From NCBI RefSeq assembly GCF_000014745.1, contig NC_008347.1:3178001-3242000 (forward strand): a stretch of 64,000 nt of DNA. The letters are read 5' to 3'. The translations under genes and the position numbers were made by a program. Source of the DNA: Maricaulis maris MCS10. GTDB taxonomy: Bacteria > Pseudomonadota > Alphaproteobacteria > Caulobacterales > Maricaulaceae. Below the pieces are notes generated by a model, which was not told the DNA's origin, did no database searches, and saw nothing but the letters and a program-made list of their open reading frames with translations. How positions within the stretch are numbered: the first letter of the stretch is position 1; each line of letters opens with the position of its first letter. Shown one piece after another: positions 17,678 to 28,038 of the stretch.

Positions 17678-18316
17678 TCAGCCAGAAATGGAAAACGCGT
17701 CCGGCAAAACGGTCAGGGACCAGTCCTCGCCCGTCCCGTAGAGCCAGAAAATATCGCCATAGGCGTCTTCGGGAAGCCGGCCCTCGCCGTCACAGCCAGC
17801 GGCATGCGCCGCTTCGGGGCCGGCATAGGCCGACATCCACAGACAGGAGGTGTTGGAATGCTCACCGACCAGGGTCCAGCCGGTCTCTGCAGCATCCACG
17901 TCGGCATAGGCATCTGCGCGGACACGATCGACCGTCTCGCCGTCCAAGCATCCGACGGCATAACCATCAACCGCCTGATGCGCGACCACCTCGATTCCGC
18001 CTGCTGCGGCAGTCAGGCGAGTCCGGCAGGCGGCACTGGAGAAAGCCCGGTCCACCGGCGTGTCGCCGATCAGCGCGGTCAGGCGCTCGACCATGAGGTC
18101 GCCTTCGGGGCTGAGCGGACAGTCCATCGCATTGCAGTCCGGCGAGACCTTCAACGCGTGTCGCACGACGAGCACGTGTCGGTCCGCCGCCTGAATATCG
18201 GCGCGGACATTCTCGGGCGCCAAGGCAAACAAGGCGGCGTGATTGGTATTGTCCAACGTATCGCCGCAGGCGCTCAATCCGAGTGCGGCGGTCACCAGTG
18301 CTACAACGAGCTTCAT
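17678..18316 (-). CDS. Histidine phosphatase family lipoprotein
   Basis: A 212-residue predicted lipoprotein with signal peptide MKLVVALVTAALGLSAC; LSAC is the lipobox. The phosphoglycerate mutase-like core begins VLVVRHALKVSPDCNAMDCPLSPEG, where RHA replaces the usual RHG, followed by AFSSAACRTRLTA. Six Cys in the mature part suggest disulfides. The start at 18316 is supported by GGAGGACC upstream. It lies between a sensor kinase and an LMW phosphatase on the same strand. Confidence 0.82.
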   Translation of the reverse strand: MKLVVALVTAALGLSACGDTLDNTNHAALFALAPENVRADIQAADRHVLVVRHALKVSPDCNAMDCPLSPEGDLMVERLTALIGDTPVDRAFSSAACRTRLTAAAGGIEVVAHQAVDGYAVGCLDGETVDRVRADAYADVDAAETGWTLVGEHSNTSCLWMSAYAGPEAAHAAGCDGEGRLPEDAYGDIFWLYGTGEDWSLTVLPDAFSISG

Positions 18317-18377
18317 CGAAAGGTCCTCCGGCGAGCACTCTAGCCCAGCAAATCGGGCAGGCGAAGCCTGGAGCACC

Positions 18378-19517
18378 TCAATCCTGACCGGAATCTTCCG
18401 GTTCGGCCTGGACGCGCAGGCGGACGGTCACGCAGGTACCGGATCCCGGTTGGCTGCTGATTTTCAAGTCGCCGTCCATCAAGGCAGACAAGCGGTGGCA
18501 GATCGACAACCCCAGCCCGCTGTCGCCGCCAGACTCGCTCCCGGACCGGCCCGCGATGCGTGCCAGCATGGCGGCATCCATGCCAACACCCGTATCGACG
18601 ACCTGGAACTCAACCCAGTTTTTCCCGGCACGGTCTGCGGACTGCCGCACCGTGATCGTCACCGATCCGCCCGGCGTGAATTTCATCGCGTTTGAAACTA
18701 GATTATTGAGAATCTGCCTGACCCGGACAGGGTCACCCAGCACGGGTGAATCGGCATTTTCACCGATTTCCAGGGCCAGCTCCAAACCCTTTTCACCCGC
18801 AAGTGGCTCAAACAGTCCCAGGATGGTTTGGGCAAGTTCAGCCGGGCGGAAGGCCACGCTGCGCAATTCAACGCGATTGTTTTCGAGGCGTGCCAGGTCG
18901 AATACGTCGGACACTCGGGCAAGCATGGCTTGCGCCGACCGCTCCACGGTCGCCAGAAGTTTGCGCTGTGAGGGATCGAGGTCCGTGTTCGCAAGCAAGC
19001 CGGACAGACCCAGAATACCATTCAGTGGTGTCCGCAGCTCATGGCTCAGACCAAGAATGAACTCAGACCGGGATTGGCTCTGGGCGCGCTCCGTATTCGC
19101 CCGCGCCTTCAACTCAGCTTCGCGCTCGCTGCTGTCATCGAGCTCATTCTCGAGCGCTTGATTTGAGCTTCTCAACCCATCCAGAATTTCGATCATGCGC
19201 CGGAATAGCCAGACAAAACCAACGATCAGGAATGCGGAGGCAATGGCATCTGTGAACCAGCGCAAGCGGGTCTGGATGAAAGCTGACAGGCCCGGAACCC
19301 CGGCATCCTCGACAAAGAACGGCCCGATCAACAACACGCCCGCGTCCAGCAGGTGATAGAAGGCCCAGACCAGCAACCCGACAGTCAACACCCGGACAGG
19401 ATTTATGATTTCCGCCTGACGAAGCGTTTCGGCATAGCGGAACATGTAGACAACCGCCGCGGCGGGTACCGCGGCGAATGCCAAGTCCAGCAATACTGTC
19501 AGCAGGATGGAGTACAT
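18378..19517 (-). CDS. Membrane sensor histidine kinase
   Basis: A 379-residue kinase with three transmembrane helices (about residues 5-26, 41-65 and 88-106), a coiled-coil linker, a HisKA domain with H159 in SHELRTPLNGI, and an HATPase with N box NNLVSNAMKF, DTGVGM and GLGLSI. No receiver domain and no adjacent response regulator is visible, so it is an orphan here. The short outside loops suggest that it senses membrane-associated or intramembrane signals. Confidence 0.92.
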   Translation of the reverse strand: MYSILLTVLLDLAFAAVPAAAVVYMFRYAETLRQAEIINPVRVLTVGLLVWAFYHLLDAGVLLIGPFFVEDAGVPGLSAFIQTRLRWFTDAIASAFLIVGFVWLFRRMIEILDGLRSSNQALENELDDSSEREAELKARANTERAQSQSRSEFILGLSHELRTPLNGILGLSGLLANTDLDPSQRKLLATVERSAQAMLARVSDVFDLARLENNRVELRSVAFRPAELAQTILGLFEPLAGEKGLELALEIGENADSPVLGDPVRVRQILNNLVSNAMKFTPGGSVTITVRQSADRAGKNWVEFQVVDTGVGMDAAMLARIAGRSGSESGGDSGLGLSICHRLSALMDGDLKISSQPGSGTCVTVRLRVQAEPEDSGQD

Positions 19518-19662
19518 ACGCCCCTCACCCTCCGCTTGGCCCCACCAGGATCGCCACCCTGCGCTGGAGCCCTAAAGGTCCGATTAACCCCATCATCAAA
19601 GGGCCAAGCAGCCTCAGGCCGACAGCCCCGCAAGTAAAGCCCTGATGGGCCAAATGAATTTT

Positions 19663-20895
19663 TCATTCATTGTGACCGAGACGTCGCTTGCGGCGCGCGA
19701 GCAGTTGAAGCCGCAGGGCGTTCAGGCGGATGAAGCCTTCGGCGTCCTTCTGATCATAGACAATATCTTCCTCGAAAGTGACGTGTTCGAGCGAGTAAAG
19801 CGAATGCTCCGACGAACGCCCCACAACGTTCACAGACCCTTTGTAGAGCTTCAGTCGAACCTCACCGGTGACGTCCTTCTGTGAATGATCGATCGCAGCC
19901 TGCAGCATCTCCCGCTCCGGCGAAAACCAGAAGCCCTCATAAAGAAGCTTGGCGTAACGCGGCATGAGCTCGTCCTTCAGGTGGCAGGCGCCACGATCCA
20001 GCGTGATCTGCTCGATACCGCGATGGGCGGCCATCAATATGGTGCCGCCCGGCGTCTCATAGATTCCCCGTGACTTCATGCCGACAAACCGGTTTTCCAC
20101 CAGATCGAGACGGCCGACCCCGTGTACGCGACCCAGGGCGTTCAACCTGGTTAACAGGGTGGCCGGGCTCATGGCTTCGCCGTTGACCGCAACGGCATCA
20201 CCGGCCTCGAAGGCGATTGTGACGTATTCCGGCTTGTCCGGAGCCGCCTCGGGCGCGTCGGTGCGCTGATAGACAATATCGGCTGCTTCCTCGGCAGGGT
20301 CCTCAAGAATCTTGCCCTCGGACGAGGTGTGCCAGAGATTGGCATCGACCGAGAAGGGCGCCTCGCCCCGCTTGTCCTTGGCGACTTCAATGCCATTCTC
20401 TTCGGCATAGGCGATCAGCTTGGTCCGGGAGTTCAGGTCCCATTCGCGCCAGGGCGCGATGACGCGAAGGTCCGGGTCCAGGGCATAGACGCCGAGCTCG
20501 AACCGGACCTGGTCATTGCCCTTGCCGGTCGCGCCATGAGCGACGGCGTCAGCGCCAGTGGCGTGCGCAATTTCAACCAGCCGCTTGGCAATCAGCGGAC
20601 GCGCAATCGACGTGCCCAGAAGGTACAGGCCCTCATAGACAGCGTTTGCCCGAACCATCGGGTACACAAAGTCGCGTACGAATTCCTCGCGCAGATCCTC
20701 AATGAAAATTTCGGAAACGCCAGCCGCCTCAGCCTTCCGGCGAGCCGGTTCCAGCTCTTCACCCTGCCCGAGATCCGCCGTGAACGTCACGACCTCGGCA
20801 TCGTAGGCATCCTGTAGCCATTTCAGGATAACCGATGTGTCCAGGCCGCCGGAATAGGCAAGAACGACCTTTTTGACAGGCTTTTTCGCGGACAT
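19663..20895 (-). CDS. argG: Argininosuccinate synthase
   Basis: ArgG condenses citrulline and aspartate using ATP in arginine synthesis. The 410-residue protein shows the PP-loop [15 protein letters not shown] near residue 12, then [17 protein letters not shown] near 120 and [33 protein letters not shown] near 175. The start at 20895 follows AGAAGGAA and gives the usual length; upstream in-frame codons are not family-like. argH is not beside it. Confidence 0.97.
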   Translation of the reverse strand: MSAKKPVKKVVLAYSGGLDTSVILKWLQDAYDAEVVTFTADLGQGEELEPARRKAEAAGVSEIFIEDLREEFVRDFVYPMVRANAVYEGLYLLGTSIARPLIAKRLVEIAHATGADAVAHGATGKGNDQVRFELGVYALDPDLRVIAPWREWDLNSRTKLIAYAEENGIEVAKDKRGEAPFSVDANLWHTSSEGKILEDPAEEAADIVYQRTDAPEAAPDKPEYVTIAFEAGDAVAVNGEAMSPATLLTRLNALGRVHGVGRLDLVENRFVGMKSRGIYETPGGTILMAAHRGIEQITLDRGACHLKDELMPRYAKLLYEGFWFSPEREMLQAAIDHSQKDVTGEVRLKLYKGSVNVVGRSSEHSLYSLEHVTFEEDIVYDQKDAEGFIRLNALRLQLLARRKRRLGHNE

Positions 20896-21030
20896 GAGCA
20901 ATTTCCTTCTTGATATGTCCATGCGCGTAGCGCTGCTCTTGCGGACAGGCAAGTGTTTCCCATCAGTTTCGGCATTATCCTGACGGTGGCAATGCTGGAC
21001 AGTCGCTCATTCCTGCCCATTCATGGCGCC

Positions 21031-22296
21031 ATGACTTCGTTCTCAAACGATCAATTCGCCCGCTTTCTCGCCCGCCCGGCCCGTTTCGAGCAGGACGCGG
21101 ACACACGCGAAAATGTCCAAGCATTGGCCGCCGGGGTCTGTCGCCATGTCGCGTCACTCGGCTATTCGACCAAGGCTGACTTGCTGGAAGCGCTTGAGCG
21201 TCGAGGACTCTCACCACTGTATCTACCAAGGTTGTCGGGCCTCGAAAGCCTGCCGGATGGACCGCTGGTAGCCGATCAGCTGGCCGTGCAGGTTAGTTCT
21301 GATGCCCTTTCACTTATGGTGCAGGCGCTGAATGACGGTCTGATCATCGAGCGGTTCGACCAATTCGCCAGCCGGCTGGCCAATATTTTTGTCTATGCCC
21401 GCGACTGCACGCGCGGATCGCTCGCCGATTACATCCCGGAATTGGCCAAGCAGGACCCGGAATCCTTCGGGCTGGCGACCTGCTCGATCGACGGACAGCA
21501 GGCCATGCTGGGTGACGCCCGGACCGCATTCTGCCAACAGTCCGTTATCAAGCCGATGATCTACGCCCTGGCAATGGGACTGAATGGCGAGAACCAGGTG
21601 CACCGCCATGTCGGTCGTGAGCCGTCCGGGCGCCGCTTCAACGAGCTCGCCCTTGACCCCGACAACCGGCCGCACAACCCGATGATCAATTCCGGCGCCA
21701 TCATGTGCAGCGCCATGATCCGCCCCCACTGGTCGGTGGCCGACCGCACAAGCCTGTTGGCTCGCTTCGTCAGTTCGGCGGCGGGCGGCGAACCGGTCGA
21801 CATTGATGAAGCGGTCTATGCCAGCGAACGCGCGACCGCGACGCGGAACCAGTCACTGGTCAAATTGATGGATGAGCACGATGCTTTTCCCGAAGGTAGC
21901 GATCCGCGGACCGCGCTGGACGTCTATTTTCGCGCTTGCTCGCTAACCCTGGACTGTCGCCGACTCGCCGTCGTCGCCGCAACCCTGGCCAATGGCGGTG
22001 TTTGCCCGACAACCGGGCACCGGGTGATCGATAGCCGTATTGTCCGCAACACCCTGTCATTAATGCTGACATGCGGGATGTATGACTATTCCGGGGAATA
22101 CGCGTTCAGCGTTGGCCTGCCAGCCAAATCGGGCGTGTCGGGCGGGCTGATGATTGTGGTGCCCGGCGTCGCCGGATTCGCGCTCTGGAGTCCACGGCTG
22201 GACCGCCAGGGCAATCCGGTGCGCGGCATCGAGGTGTCCCGCCAGCTGGTCGAACACTTCCCCTTCCACATCTTTGCCGGCGTGACGGCTTCCTAG
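21031..22296 (+). CDS. glsA: Glutaminase with N-terminal extension
   Basis: A serine-dependent beta-lactamase-like glutaminase (glutamine to glutamate and ammonia). The catalytic domain starts near residue 130 with SLADYIPELAKQDPESFGLAT, Ser171-x-x-Lys174 in QSVIKP gives the catalytic pair, and NPMINSGAI and AKSGVSGG follow. At 421 residues it is about 110-125 residues longer than E. coli YbaS/YneH. The extra N terminus (FARFLARPARFEQD onward) is helical-looking and reminiscent of the regulatory region of long glutaminases. It is divergent from argG and overlaps the convergent SdpI-like gene by 4 bp. Confidence 0.9.
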   Translation: MTSFSNDQFARFLARPARFEQDADTRENVQALAAGVCRHVASLGYSTKADLLEALERRGLSPLYLPRLSGLESLPDGPLVADQLAVQVSSDALSLMVQALNDGLIIERFDQFASRLANIFVYARDCTRGSLADYIPELAKQDPESFGLATCSIDGQQAMLGDARTAFCQQSVIKPMIYALAMGLNGENQVHRHVGREPSGRRFNELALDPDNRPHNPMINSGAIMCSAMIRPHWSVADRTSLLARFVSSAAGGEPVDIDEAVYASERATATRNQSLVKLMDEHDAFPEGSDPRTALDVYFRACSLTLDCRRLAVVAATLANGGVCPTTGHRVIDSRIVRNTLSLMLTCGMYDYSGEYAFSVGLPAKSGVSGGLMIVVPGVAGFALWSPRLDRQGNPVRGIEVSRQLVEHFPFHIFAGVTAS

Positions 22297-22991
22297 TCGA
22301 CATCATCCGGTGTTGCCGTCTGACGGGCCGGATCGGATCGCCAGACCAGATACGAAACGACCATGCCCGTGGCCGCCGGTATCAGGGCGGTGGCAATAAC
22401 GAGGCCGATCTGCCGTTCGGCCGACAGGAACCAGACCCCGGCCATCATCACCAGGCCGCCCGCCACCATCAACCGGCCCGTCAGGCGATGGGTTTTGTCC
22501 CAGGACAGGTCCGATGACAGGGTCCATGGGGTCCGAATTCCGACAAACCAGTTCGGTCGGGCCTTGCCAAGCACATTGCCGAGCAAGACGTAAAGCGCGC
22601 CGACCGCCGTCAATATCAGGGTCGGCACGAGCGTCTCATCGGCAGGCTCGATCCAGCTCAATCCCAAACCGACCAGGATGGTCTGAACCAACAGCAGGAG
22701 CGCGAGCACCCCCATCCACACGGTCTGCAGGACGATACGCGACCGTTCCAGATTGCGACCACGCGGATCTATCGACGGCAGGACGGCAAACAGGACCGAT
22801 AGCCCGGCCATGATCGCCGGCAACAGGAAAAAGGCCTCAAGCCGTCCGCCATAACGGTCGGGCTGACCGTCGATACCCCAATGCACCGGAATCTGGGTCG
22901 TCGCGTCAGTGCCCAGCCATCCAAGGCCGGCCAGAACCAGCGCCAGAGCAATAAACAACCCGGACAAGATCAGTTCGCGCTTCATGTTCAC
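22293..22991 (-). CDS. SdpI family membrane protein
   Basis: A 232-residue protein with about six transmembrane segments. The N-terminal DUF1648 block contains IPVHWGIDGQPDRYGG, and the SdpI domain contains NWFVGIRTPWTLSSDLSWDKTHRLTG, a hallmark of this immunity/signalling protein family. It is coupled to the upstream ArsR repressor (GTGA overlap with the GTG at 22991; ATG 22985 is an alternative with better GAGGA spacing). The pair mirrors the Bacillus sdpR-sdpI arrangement, although no SdpC toxin is seen here. Confidence 0.85.
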   Translation of the reverse strand: MNMKRELILSGLFIALALVLAGLGWLGTDATTQIPVHWGIDGQPDRYGGRLEAFFLLPAIMAGLSVLFAVLPSIDPRGRNLERSRIVLQTVWMGVLALLLLVQTILVGLGLSWIEPADETLVPTLILTAVGALYVLLGNVLGKARPNWFVGIRTPWTLSSDLSWDKTHRLTGRLMVAGGLVMMAGVWFLSAERQIGLVIATALIPAATGMVVSYLVWRSDPARQTATPDDVD

Positions 22992-23269
22992 AGGTCCTCA
23001 TTTTCGGCCGGGCGCTTGCCCGCCAGGTCCAGCAACCAGGCGATCGCTTCATCGGCGACGCTGGCGTTCAGACGATAGAGAATGGTCGTGCCATGCCGTT
23101 CGGCCACGATCAGCCCCGCCTCCCGGAGCGTCGAGAAATGTCCTGACATGGTCGGCTTTGAGACCGGAAACCGATCTGCCAGCACGCCAGCCGAGCTTGG
23201 CCCGTCACGCAGCATCCGGAGCACTTCGCGCCGCACCGGATGGGCCAGAGCCTTGAAGACATCACTCAT
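22988..23269 (-). CDS. ArsR-family transcriptional repressor (SdpR-like)
   Basis: A 93-residue winged-helix regulator: VFKALAHPVRREVLRMLRDG, recognition-helix region VSKPTMSGHFSTLREAGL, and wing ERHGTTILYRLN. There is no Cys metal site of the ArsR/SmtB type, so it more resembles autorepressor SdpR. It starts at ATG 23269 and is coupled to the SdpI-like gene. I infer that it represses its own operon. Confidence 0.88.
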   Translation of the reverse strand: MSDVFKALAHPVRREVLRMLRDGPSSAGVLADRFPVSKPTMSGHFSTLREAGLIVAERHGTTILYRLNASVADEAIAWLLDLAGKRPAENEDL

Positions 23270-23393
23270 CGTTTCGCAAACCTCTCGATGCAGCAATAGT
23301 TTGGCAGGAGGCTAATCACAAGGCCGCGTGCGGATTGCTGCCCGGCCTGCTTGATGCTTGCGTCCGCGGTTCAAGGCAGATTAAAACCGGCGC

Positions 23394-24086
23394 ATGTCAC
23401 AATCTGATTCCCGCCTGATCGTCGCGCTCGACCTGCCGACAACCGAAGCCGCTTGGTCGCTCGTCGAGGCCATTGGCGACACCGTCGAGTTCTACAAGAT
23501 CGGCCTCCAGCTCTTCCCGATGGGGGGCATGGACCTGTGCCGGCGTATCAAGTCGACCGGCAAGCAGGTCTTTCTGGACTTCAAACTGCACGACATTCCA
23601 GCGACGGTCGAAAAAGCGACGCGGTCGATCACCAGCGGCGGCGCCGACCTGCTGACCATCCACGCCGAGCCCGCCGTGATGCGGGCCGCCGTGGCGGGCC
23701 GGGAAGGGTCTGACCTGAAACTTCTCGGTGTCACGGTGATGACCTGTTACGACGACGAGATGCTGGCCGAGATGGGTTATGCCTTCGGTGCCCGGGACCT
23801 TGTCCTGCGCCGTGTCGAGCAGTCGCTGGAAGCCGGCGTCGATGGCGTCGTGGCCAGCGCTCATGAGGCGCGGGAGATCCGCGAACGCTTTGGCAAGGAC
23901 TTGTTGATTGTGACGCCAGGCATACGGCCGGCCGGAGCTGATATCGGTGACCAAAAGCGGGTCGCCACGCCGGCCAGCGCCCTGTCAGACGGGGCCAGCC
24001 ACCTGGTGGTCGGCCGACCGGTCAATGCCGCCGCCGACCCGAAAGCCGCCGCAGCTGCCATTGTGGCGGAGATCGCCTCGGTCTGA
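23394..24086 (+). CDS. pyrF: Orotidine 5'-phosphate decarboxylase
   Basis: PyrF converts OMP to UMP in pyrimidine synthesis. The 230-residue TIM barrel shows LIVALDLPT, the catalytic DFKLHDIPATV (Asp-x-Lys-x-x-Asp) near residue 62, TVMTCYD, VTPGIRPAG and a C-terminal LVVGRPV phosphate site. It stands alone on the plus strand between minus-strand genes. Confidence 0.96.
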   Translation: MSQSDSRLIVALDLPTTEAAWSLVEAIGDTVEFYKIGLQLFPMGGMDLCRRIKSTGKQVFLDFKLHDIPATVEKATRSITSGGADLLTIHAEPAVMRAAVAGREGSDLKLLGVTVMTCYDDEMLAEMGYAFGARDLVLRRVEQSLEAGVDGVVASAHEAREIRERFGKDLLIVTPGIRPAGADIGDQKRVATPASALSDGASHLVVGRPVNAAADPKAAAAAIVAEIASV

Positions 24087-24099
24087 GCCTGGATTTCGG

Positions 24100-24636
24100 T
24101 TAGTGACCAACCGGGTAGGTCCGCAGCGCGGCCCGTCTGTCCATGCGGAGAACCGGGGCAGAGGTGACCTGCCCGGGCGCCAGGGTCGAGACTCGCCCCG
24201 TCCCGTCAATGACAATTACACCGCGATAGACATAGCTGATCGATGGTGCGCGCCCGACACCCCCAACAAGACCACCGGAAAAGAAGCTGTCGTCCAGGCG
24301 AACGACTTCATGGGCCGTTTCCTGCGCACGGGGAGGCGGCGGGGCAACAGCCGCGGGTATGTGGCGGCGCGAGGGCGCCTGCACAGCCGGCAAAGGCGCT
24401 TGGCGAGCCACCGGCGGGGCGCCTGCGAGTTGCGGCGAGGGGCTGCGTGGCGCGGCATCCATGTCGTCGGGCATTTCGGTAAAGCGACAGGGCGGACCGG
24501 CATAATCCCCGGCCAGTGCCTGACGAATGTCCTGCGGCGAGCACTCACGCTCGATCGCGGTCTGGCTACTGGCCGATCCGGCAGTACAGGCAAGGCCGCC
24601 CAGCGCAGCGAGGCATGAAAGGACCACGTGTCTCAT
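24100..24636 (-). CDS. Hypothetical secreted Pro-rich protein
   Basis: I do not recognise this 178-residue protein. It has a signal peptide (HVVLSCLAALGGLACTAGSASSQ), a pair of Cys (ECSPQD, PPCRF), a Pro/Ala-rich middle (about residues 60-105) and a C-terminal region with repeated beta-like stretches (SYVYRGVIVIDGTGRV). It is convergent with pyrF, 13 bp apart. The Pro-rich part suggests an envelope-spanning or flexible linker. Confidence 0.6.
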   Translation of the reverse strand: MRHVVLSCLAALGGLACTAGSASSQTAIERECSPQDIRQALAGDYAGPPCRFTEMPDDMDAAPRSPSPQLAGAPPVARQAPLPAVQAPSRRHIPAAVAPPPPRAQETAHEVVRLDDSFFSGGLVGGVGRAPSISYVYRGVIVIDGTGRVSTLAPGQVTSAPVLRMDRRAALRTYPVGH

Positions 24637-24770
24637 TCCGACACACTATCAGGCCGTCCTATTTAACCTAAGCGCCTGCACCCGTGACGCGAAGGTCGCG
24701 CCGGCTCAGCCCTCGTCAGGCGTGTCAAGGATGGCCACAGAGAGCCGCTCGAGGACGTTGTTCACCGGCG

Positions 24771-24998
24771 TCAAAAGTCGCAGATGATGCCCTTCTTTTC
24801 CCAGTCACCGAAACGGGTCGGCTCCGGACCCTTGCGGCCGCCGGTCTCCGGCGCGAGTTCGGCCTGACGTGCAATTTTCCGGCGCTCTTCGGCTTCGGCA
24901 AGGGCCCGTCTGGCCTCGGGACTCAAGACTCTCGGCGCGGCGTCCGGGGAGGGGATGGTCGCTTTGTCCGTCCCGTCTTGCTGATCATCATCGCTCAT
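24771..24998 (-). CDS. DUF1674 protein, SDHAF4-like
   Basis: A 75-residue protein of the DUF1674/SDHAF4 family, whose eukaryotic members assist flavinated succinate dehydrogenase assembly. The family signature is the C-terminal [22 protein letters not shown], complete here. The start at 24998 omits an unlikely longer N terminus. It is divergent from htpX, with 53 bp between the start codons. Confidence 0.85.
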   Translation of the reverse strand: MSDDDQQDGTDKATIPSPDAAPRVLSPEARRALAEAEERRKIARQAELAPETGGRKGPEPTRFGDWEKKGIICDF

Positions 24999-25051
24999 CC
25001 CATCTAGATAGTCTGACCAGCACGCCACGCCAAGACACACAGGCCCGGACA

Positions 25052-25948
25052 ATGACAGCAAACACATTGAGAACCTTCCTCCTGCTCGCCGGAATGACGG
25101 CACTCTTCATGGGAATCGGCTATCTGCTCGGCGGTGCCGCAGGCGCCATGCTGGCTCTGGTCGTGGCGGCCGGAATGAACCTGTATGCCTGGTGGAATTC
25201 AGCCGACATGGTGCTGCGCATGCATGGCGCCCGGGAAATCGGCCCCGATGAACGCCATCCCGCCCTGCGGCAATATGCCGGCGATGTCGAGCATCTGGCC
25301 CGCCGCGCGGGCATGCCGATACCACGCGTGTTCGTGATGCAGAGCGACCAACCCAATGCCTTTGCGACCGGGCGGGATCCGTCCCACGCTGCCGTCGCGG
25401 CGACTACCGGACTTCTCGAACGCCTGGACCGGGTCGAAGTTCAGGGCGTCATGGCGCACGAGCTCGCCCACGTCAAAAACCGTGACACGCTCACCATGAC
25501 CGTCACCGCCACACTGGCCGGCGCGATCGGCATGCTGGCCAATTTCGCCCTGTTTTTCGGCGGCAATAATCGCGCCGGACTGCTCGGAACGCTGGCAATG
25601 ATGATCTTCGCGCCGATGGCCGCCATGCTGGTCCAGAGCGCCATAAGTCGGGCCCGCGAGTATGAGGCCGACCGGGTCGGGGCCGAGATTGCCGGCAATC
25701 CGATGGCGCTGGCCAGTGCGTTGGAGAAAATCGAGCGCACCGCGCGCAGGACCGTGAATGCCGGTGCCGAACGCAACCCGGCCACTGCCCACATGTTCAT
25801 CATCAACCCGCTCAACGGGCAACGCATGGACAATCTGTTCTCGACCCATCCGGATACGGCGAACCGGATCGACCGGCTCCGCCAGATGGCCGGGGCCGGG
25901 GCAACATCCGGACCCGGGCCGTGGGCGCGACGCGGGCCGTGGGGATGA
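25052..25948 (+). CDS. htpX: Membrane zinc metalloprotease HtpX
   Basis: HtpX degrades misfolded inner membrane proteins. The 298-residue protein has two N-terminal membrane segments, the zinc motif HELAH at residues 136-140, two further segments after it, and the third ligand region [17 protein letters not shown]. It ends in a Gly/Pro/Arg-rich tail. The start at 25052 gives the standard N terminus ([19 protein letters not shown]). Confidence 0.95.
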   Translation: MTANTLRTFLLLAGMTALFMGIGYLLGGAAGAMLALVVAAGMNLYAWWNSADMVLRMHGAREIGPDERHPALRQYAGDVEHLARRAGMPIPRVFVMQSDQPNAFATGRDPSHAAVAATTGLLERLDRVEVQGVMAHELAHVKNRDTLTMTVTATLAGAIGMLANFALFFGGNNRAGLLGTLAMMIFAPMAAMLVQSAISRAREYEADRVGAEIAGNPMALASALEKIERTARRTVNAGAERNPATAHMFIINPLNGQRMDNLFSTHPDTANRIDRLRQMAGAGATSGPGPWARRGPWG

Positions 25949-26006
25949 GTCAGCCGCACGGCGGCTTGGCATCGACGGGACGGGGTCTGCGTGCTAGCCC
26001 GGCGCC

Positions 26007-27308
26007 ATGAGTGATGGTCTCGCCCCTCGCCGTGCTGCGGCGCTTGCCTATATGGCCGTGATGAAACAACGCCGCACGCTCGAGGCGGCGCTGGAGCACA
26101 CCCCTGAATTTGCTGCGATGAGCGATCGTGATCGCGCCTTTGCGCGCGCCATCACAGCGACCACTTTTCGGCGGCTCGGCCAGACCCGCACCGTTCTGAA
26201 CGGGCTGCTGTCGCGCCCCCTGCACGAGACGTCAGAAGGTGCGCAAGCCCTGCTCATCACCGGCGCCACCCAGCTATTGTGGATGGATGGCGCGCCGCAT
26301 GCGGTCGTGTCGTCAACCGTCGAGCTGGCCGATGCCCGCAGCGACGCGCGAAAGCTGAAAGGCCTGATCAACGCTGTCCTTCGGCGCGTCGATCGTGAGG
26401 GCCGGGAACGCCTCAAGCCAACCCTGCCTCGCGACAATCTGCCCGACTGGCTCCGCGATAGCTGGCGCGCCGCCTACGGCCCCGGCACGCTCAGCCGGAT
26501 GGCCAATGCAATCACGGTTGCGCCACCGCTCGATCTGACGGTCAAGGATCCGGACACACGCGAGCACTGGGCCCGGGCGCTCGACGCGACAATCCTGCCG
26601 AACGGCAGTTTGCGTCGGGACACAGTGGGCGATGTCCGGGCCCTGCCCGGCTATCGCGAAGGCGCTTGGTGGGCCCAGGATGCGGCCGCTGCCATCCCTG
26701 CCACCCTGCTGACATTGGGACCCGGTTCGTCTGTCATCGATCTGTGTGCGGCGCCCGGCGGCAAAACCATGCAACTGGCCGCGACCGGTGCTGATGTCAC
26801 CGCGCTGGACCTGTCCGAGAAGCGCCTCGAACGGGTGCGTGAAAATCTGGGGCGCACCGGCTTGTCAGCCACGCTCGTCGCCGGTGACGCCCTGACCTAC
26901 AAGCCGGCTCAGCCGGTCGATGCGGTGCTGCTCGACGCACCCTGCACTGCCACCGGCACATTGCGGCGCCATCCCGAAGCGGCCTGGATCAAGCGGGCTG
27001 ACGACACGGGACGGATGGCCCGGCTGCAGGATGAGATGATCAAGGCTGCAGCCGCCATGCTGAAACCCGGCGGACAGCTGGTGCTCTGCACCTGCTCGCT
27101 GCAGCCCGAGGAAGGCGAGGCGCTGGCTGGCCGGGTCGCGGGACGGCACCGGCAACTCAAGGAGTCGCCCATCCAGCCCGACGAGCTGGCGGGCGTCGAG
27201 AGCGCGCTGACACCGGCCGGCTGGGTTCGTCTGACACCGGCCCTATGGGCCGAACAGGGCGGCATGGACGGTTTCTTCATCGCCCGTTTTACAAAGCGCG
27301 CGGGATAG
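26007..27308 (+). CDS. rsmB: 16S rRNA (cytosine-967-C5)-methyltransferase RsmB
   Basis: The 433-residue protein has an N-terminal NusB-like RNA-binding domain (about residues 10-130) and a SAM methyltransferase domain. Motifs are [16 protein letters not shown] near residue 245, [15 protein letters not shown] near 310 (one catalytic Cys) and [12 protein letters not shown] near 360 (the second Cys in TCS). RsmB makes m5C967 in 16S rRNA. It precedes rpe by 67 bp. Confidence 0.94.
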   Translation: MSDGLAPRRAAALAYMAVMKQRRTLEAALEHTPEFAAMSDRDRAFARAITATTFRRLGQTRTVLNGLLSRPLHETSEGAQALLITGATQLLWMDGAPHAVVSSTVELADARSDARKLKGLINAVLRRVDREGRERLKPTLPRDNLPDWLRDSWRAAYGPGTLSRMANAITVAPPLDLTVKDPDTREHWARALDATILPNGSLRRDTVGDVRALPGYREGAWWAQDAAAAIPATLLTLGPGSSVIDLCAAPGGKTMQLAATGADVTALDLSEKRLERVRENLGRTGLSATLVAGDALTYKPAQPVDAVLLDAPCTATGTLRRHPEAAWIKRADDTGRMARLQDEMIKAAAAMLKPGGQLVLCTCSLQPEEGEALAGRVAGRHRQLKESPIQPDELAGVESALTPAGWVRLTPALWAEQGGMDGFFIARFTKRAG

Positions 27309-27375
27309 CGCTGAAACTCGCCCCTCCCGACGTCTTCGACTTGCGCCGGTTTGGCCCCACTGTTATCGGATCGAC

Positions 27376-28035
27376 ATGGTCAATCCCGCTATCATTTCCC
27401 CCTCGATCCTCTCAGCCGATTTCGCCAAGCTGGGTGACGAGGTTCGCGCCATCGACGCCGCTGGTGCCGACTGGATTCACATCGATGTGATGGACGGCCA
27501 TTTCGTGCCCAATCTCACCATCGGCCCGGCTGTCGTGAAGGCCCTTCGCCCACACAGCAAGAAACCGTTCGATGTGCATCTGATGATTACCCCGGTCGAC
27601 CCGTATATCCAGGCTTTTGCCGATGCCGGCGCCGACATCATCACCGCTCACCCGGAAGCCGGTCCGCACTTCCATCGCACCGTCCAGGCGATCAAGGCTA
27701 CCGGCGCCAAGGCCGGCGCAGCCCTGAACCCGTCGACACCGGTCGAGGTGATTGATTACGTGCTAGACGAACTCGACCTGATCCTGGTGATGAGCGTCAA
27801 TCCCGGATTTGGTGGACAAAGCTTCATCACCAGCCAGTTGAAGAAGATCGAAGCCCTCAAGGCACGCATCGATCAGCGCGGCCTGTCGACCATGATCGAG
27901 GTCGATGGCGGTGTGAATCCGCAGACCGCCAGGGACTGCCTCGATGCAGGTGCCTCAGCGCTGGTCGCGGGGTCTGCGGTGTTCAAGGGCGGGCCGGACG
28001 CCTATCGCGACAATATTTCAGCCTTGCGTCGCTGA
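27376..28035 (+). CDS. rpe: Ribulose-phosphate 3-epimerase
   Basis: Rpe interconverts ribulose 5-phosphate and xylulose 5-phosphate. The 219-residue TIM barrel has [17 protein letters not shown], the metal and catalytic motif [35 protein letters not shown] and EVDGGVN. It is followed after 3 bp by the heparinase-like gene, a pairing often seen in alphaproteobacteria. Confidence 0.97.
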   Translation: MVNPAIISPSILSADFAKLGDEVRAIDAAGADWIHIDVMDGHFVPNLTIGPAVVKALRPHSKKPFDVHLMITPVDPYIQAFADAGADIITAHPEAGPHFHRTVQAIKATGAKAGAALNPSTPVEVIDYVLDELDLILVMSVNPGFGGQSFITSQLKKIEALKARIDQRGLSTMIEVDGGVNPQTARDCLDAGASALVAGSAVFKGGPDAYRDNISALRR

Positions 28036-28038
28036 CCC

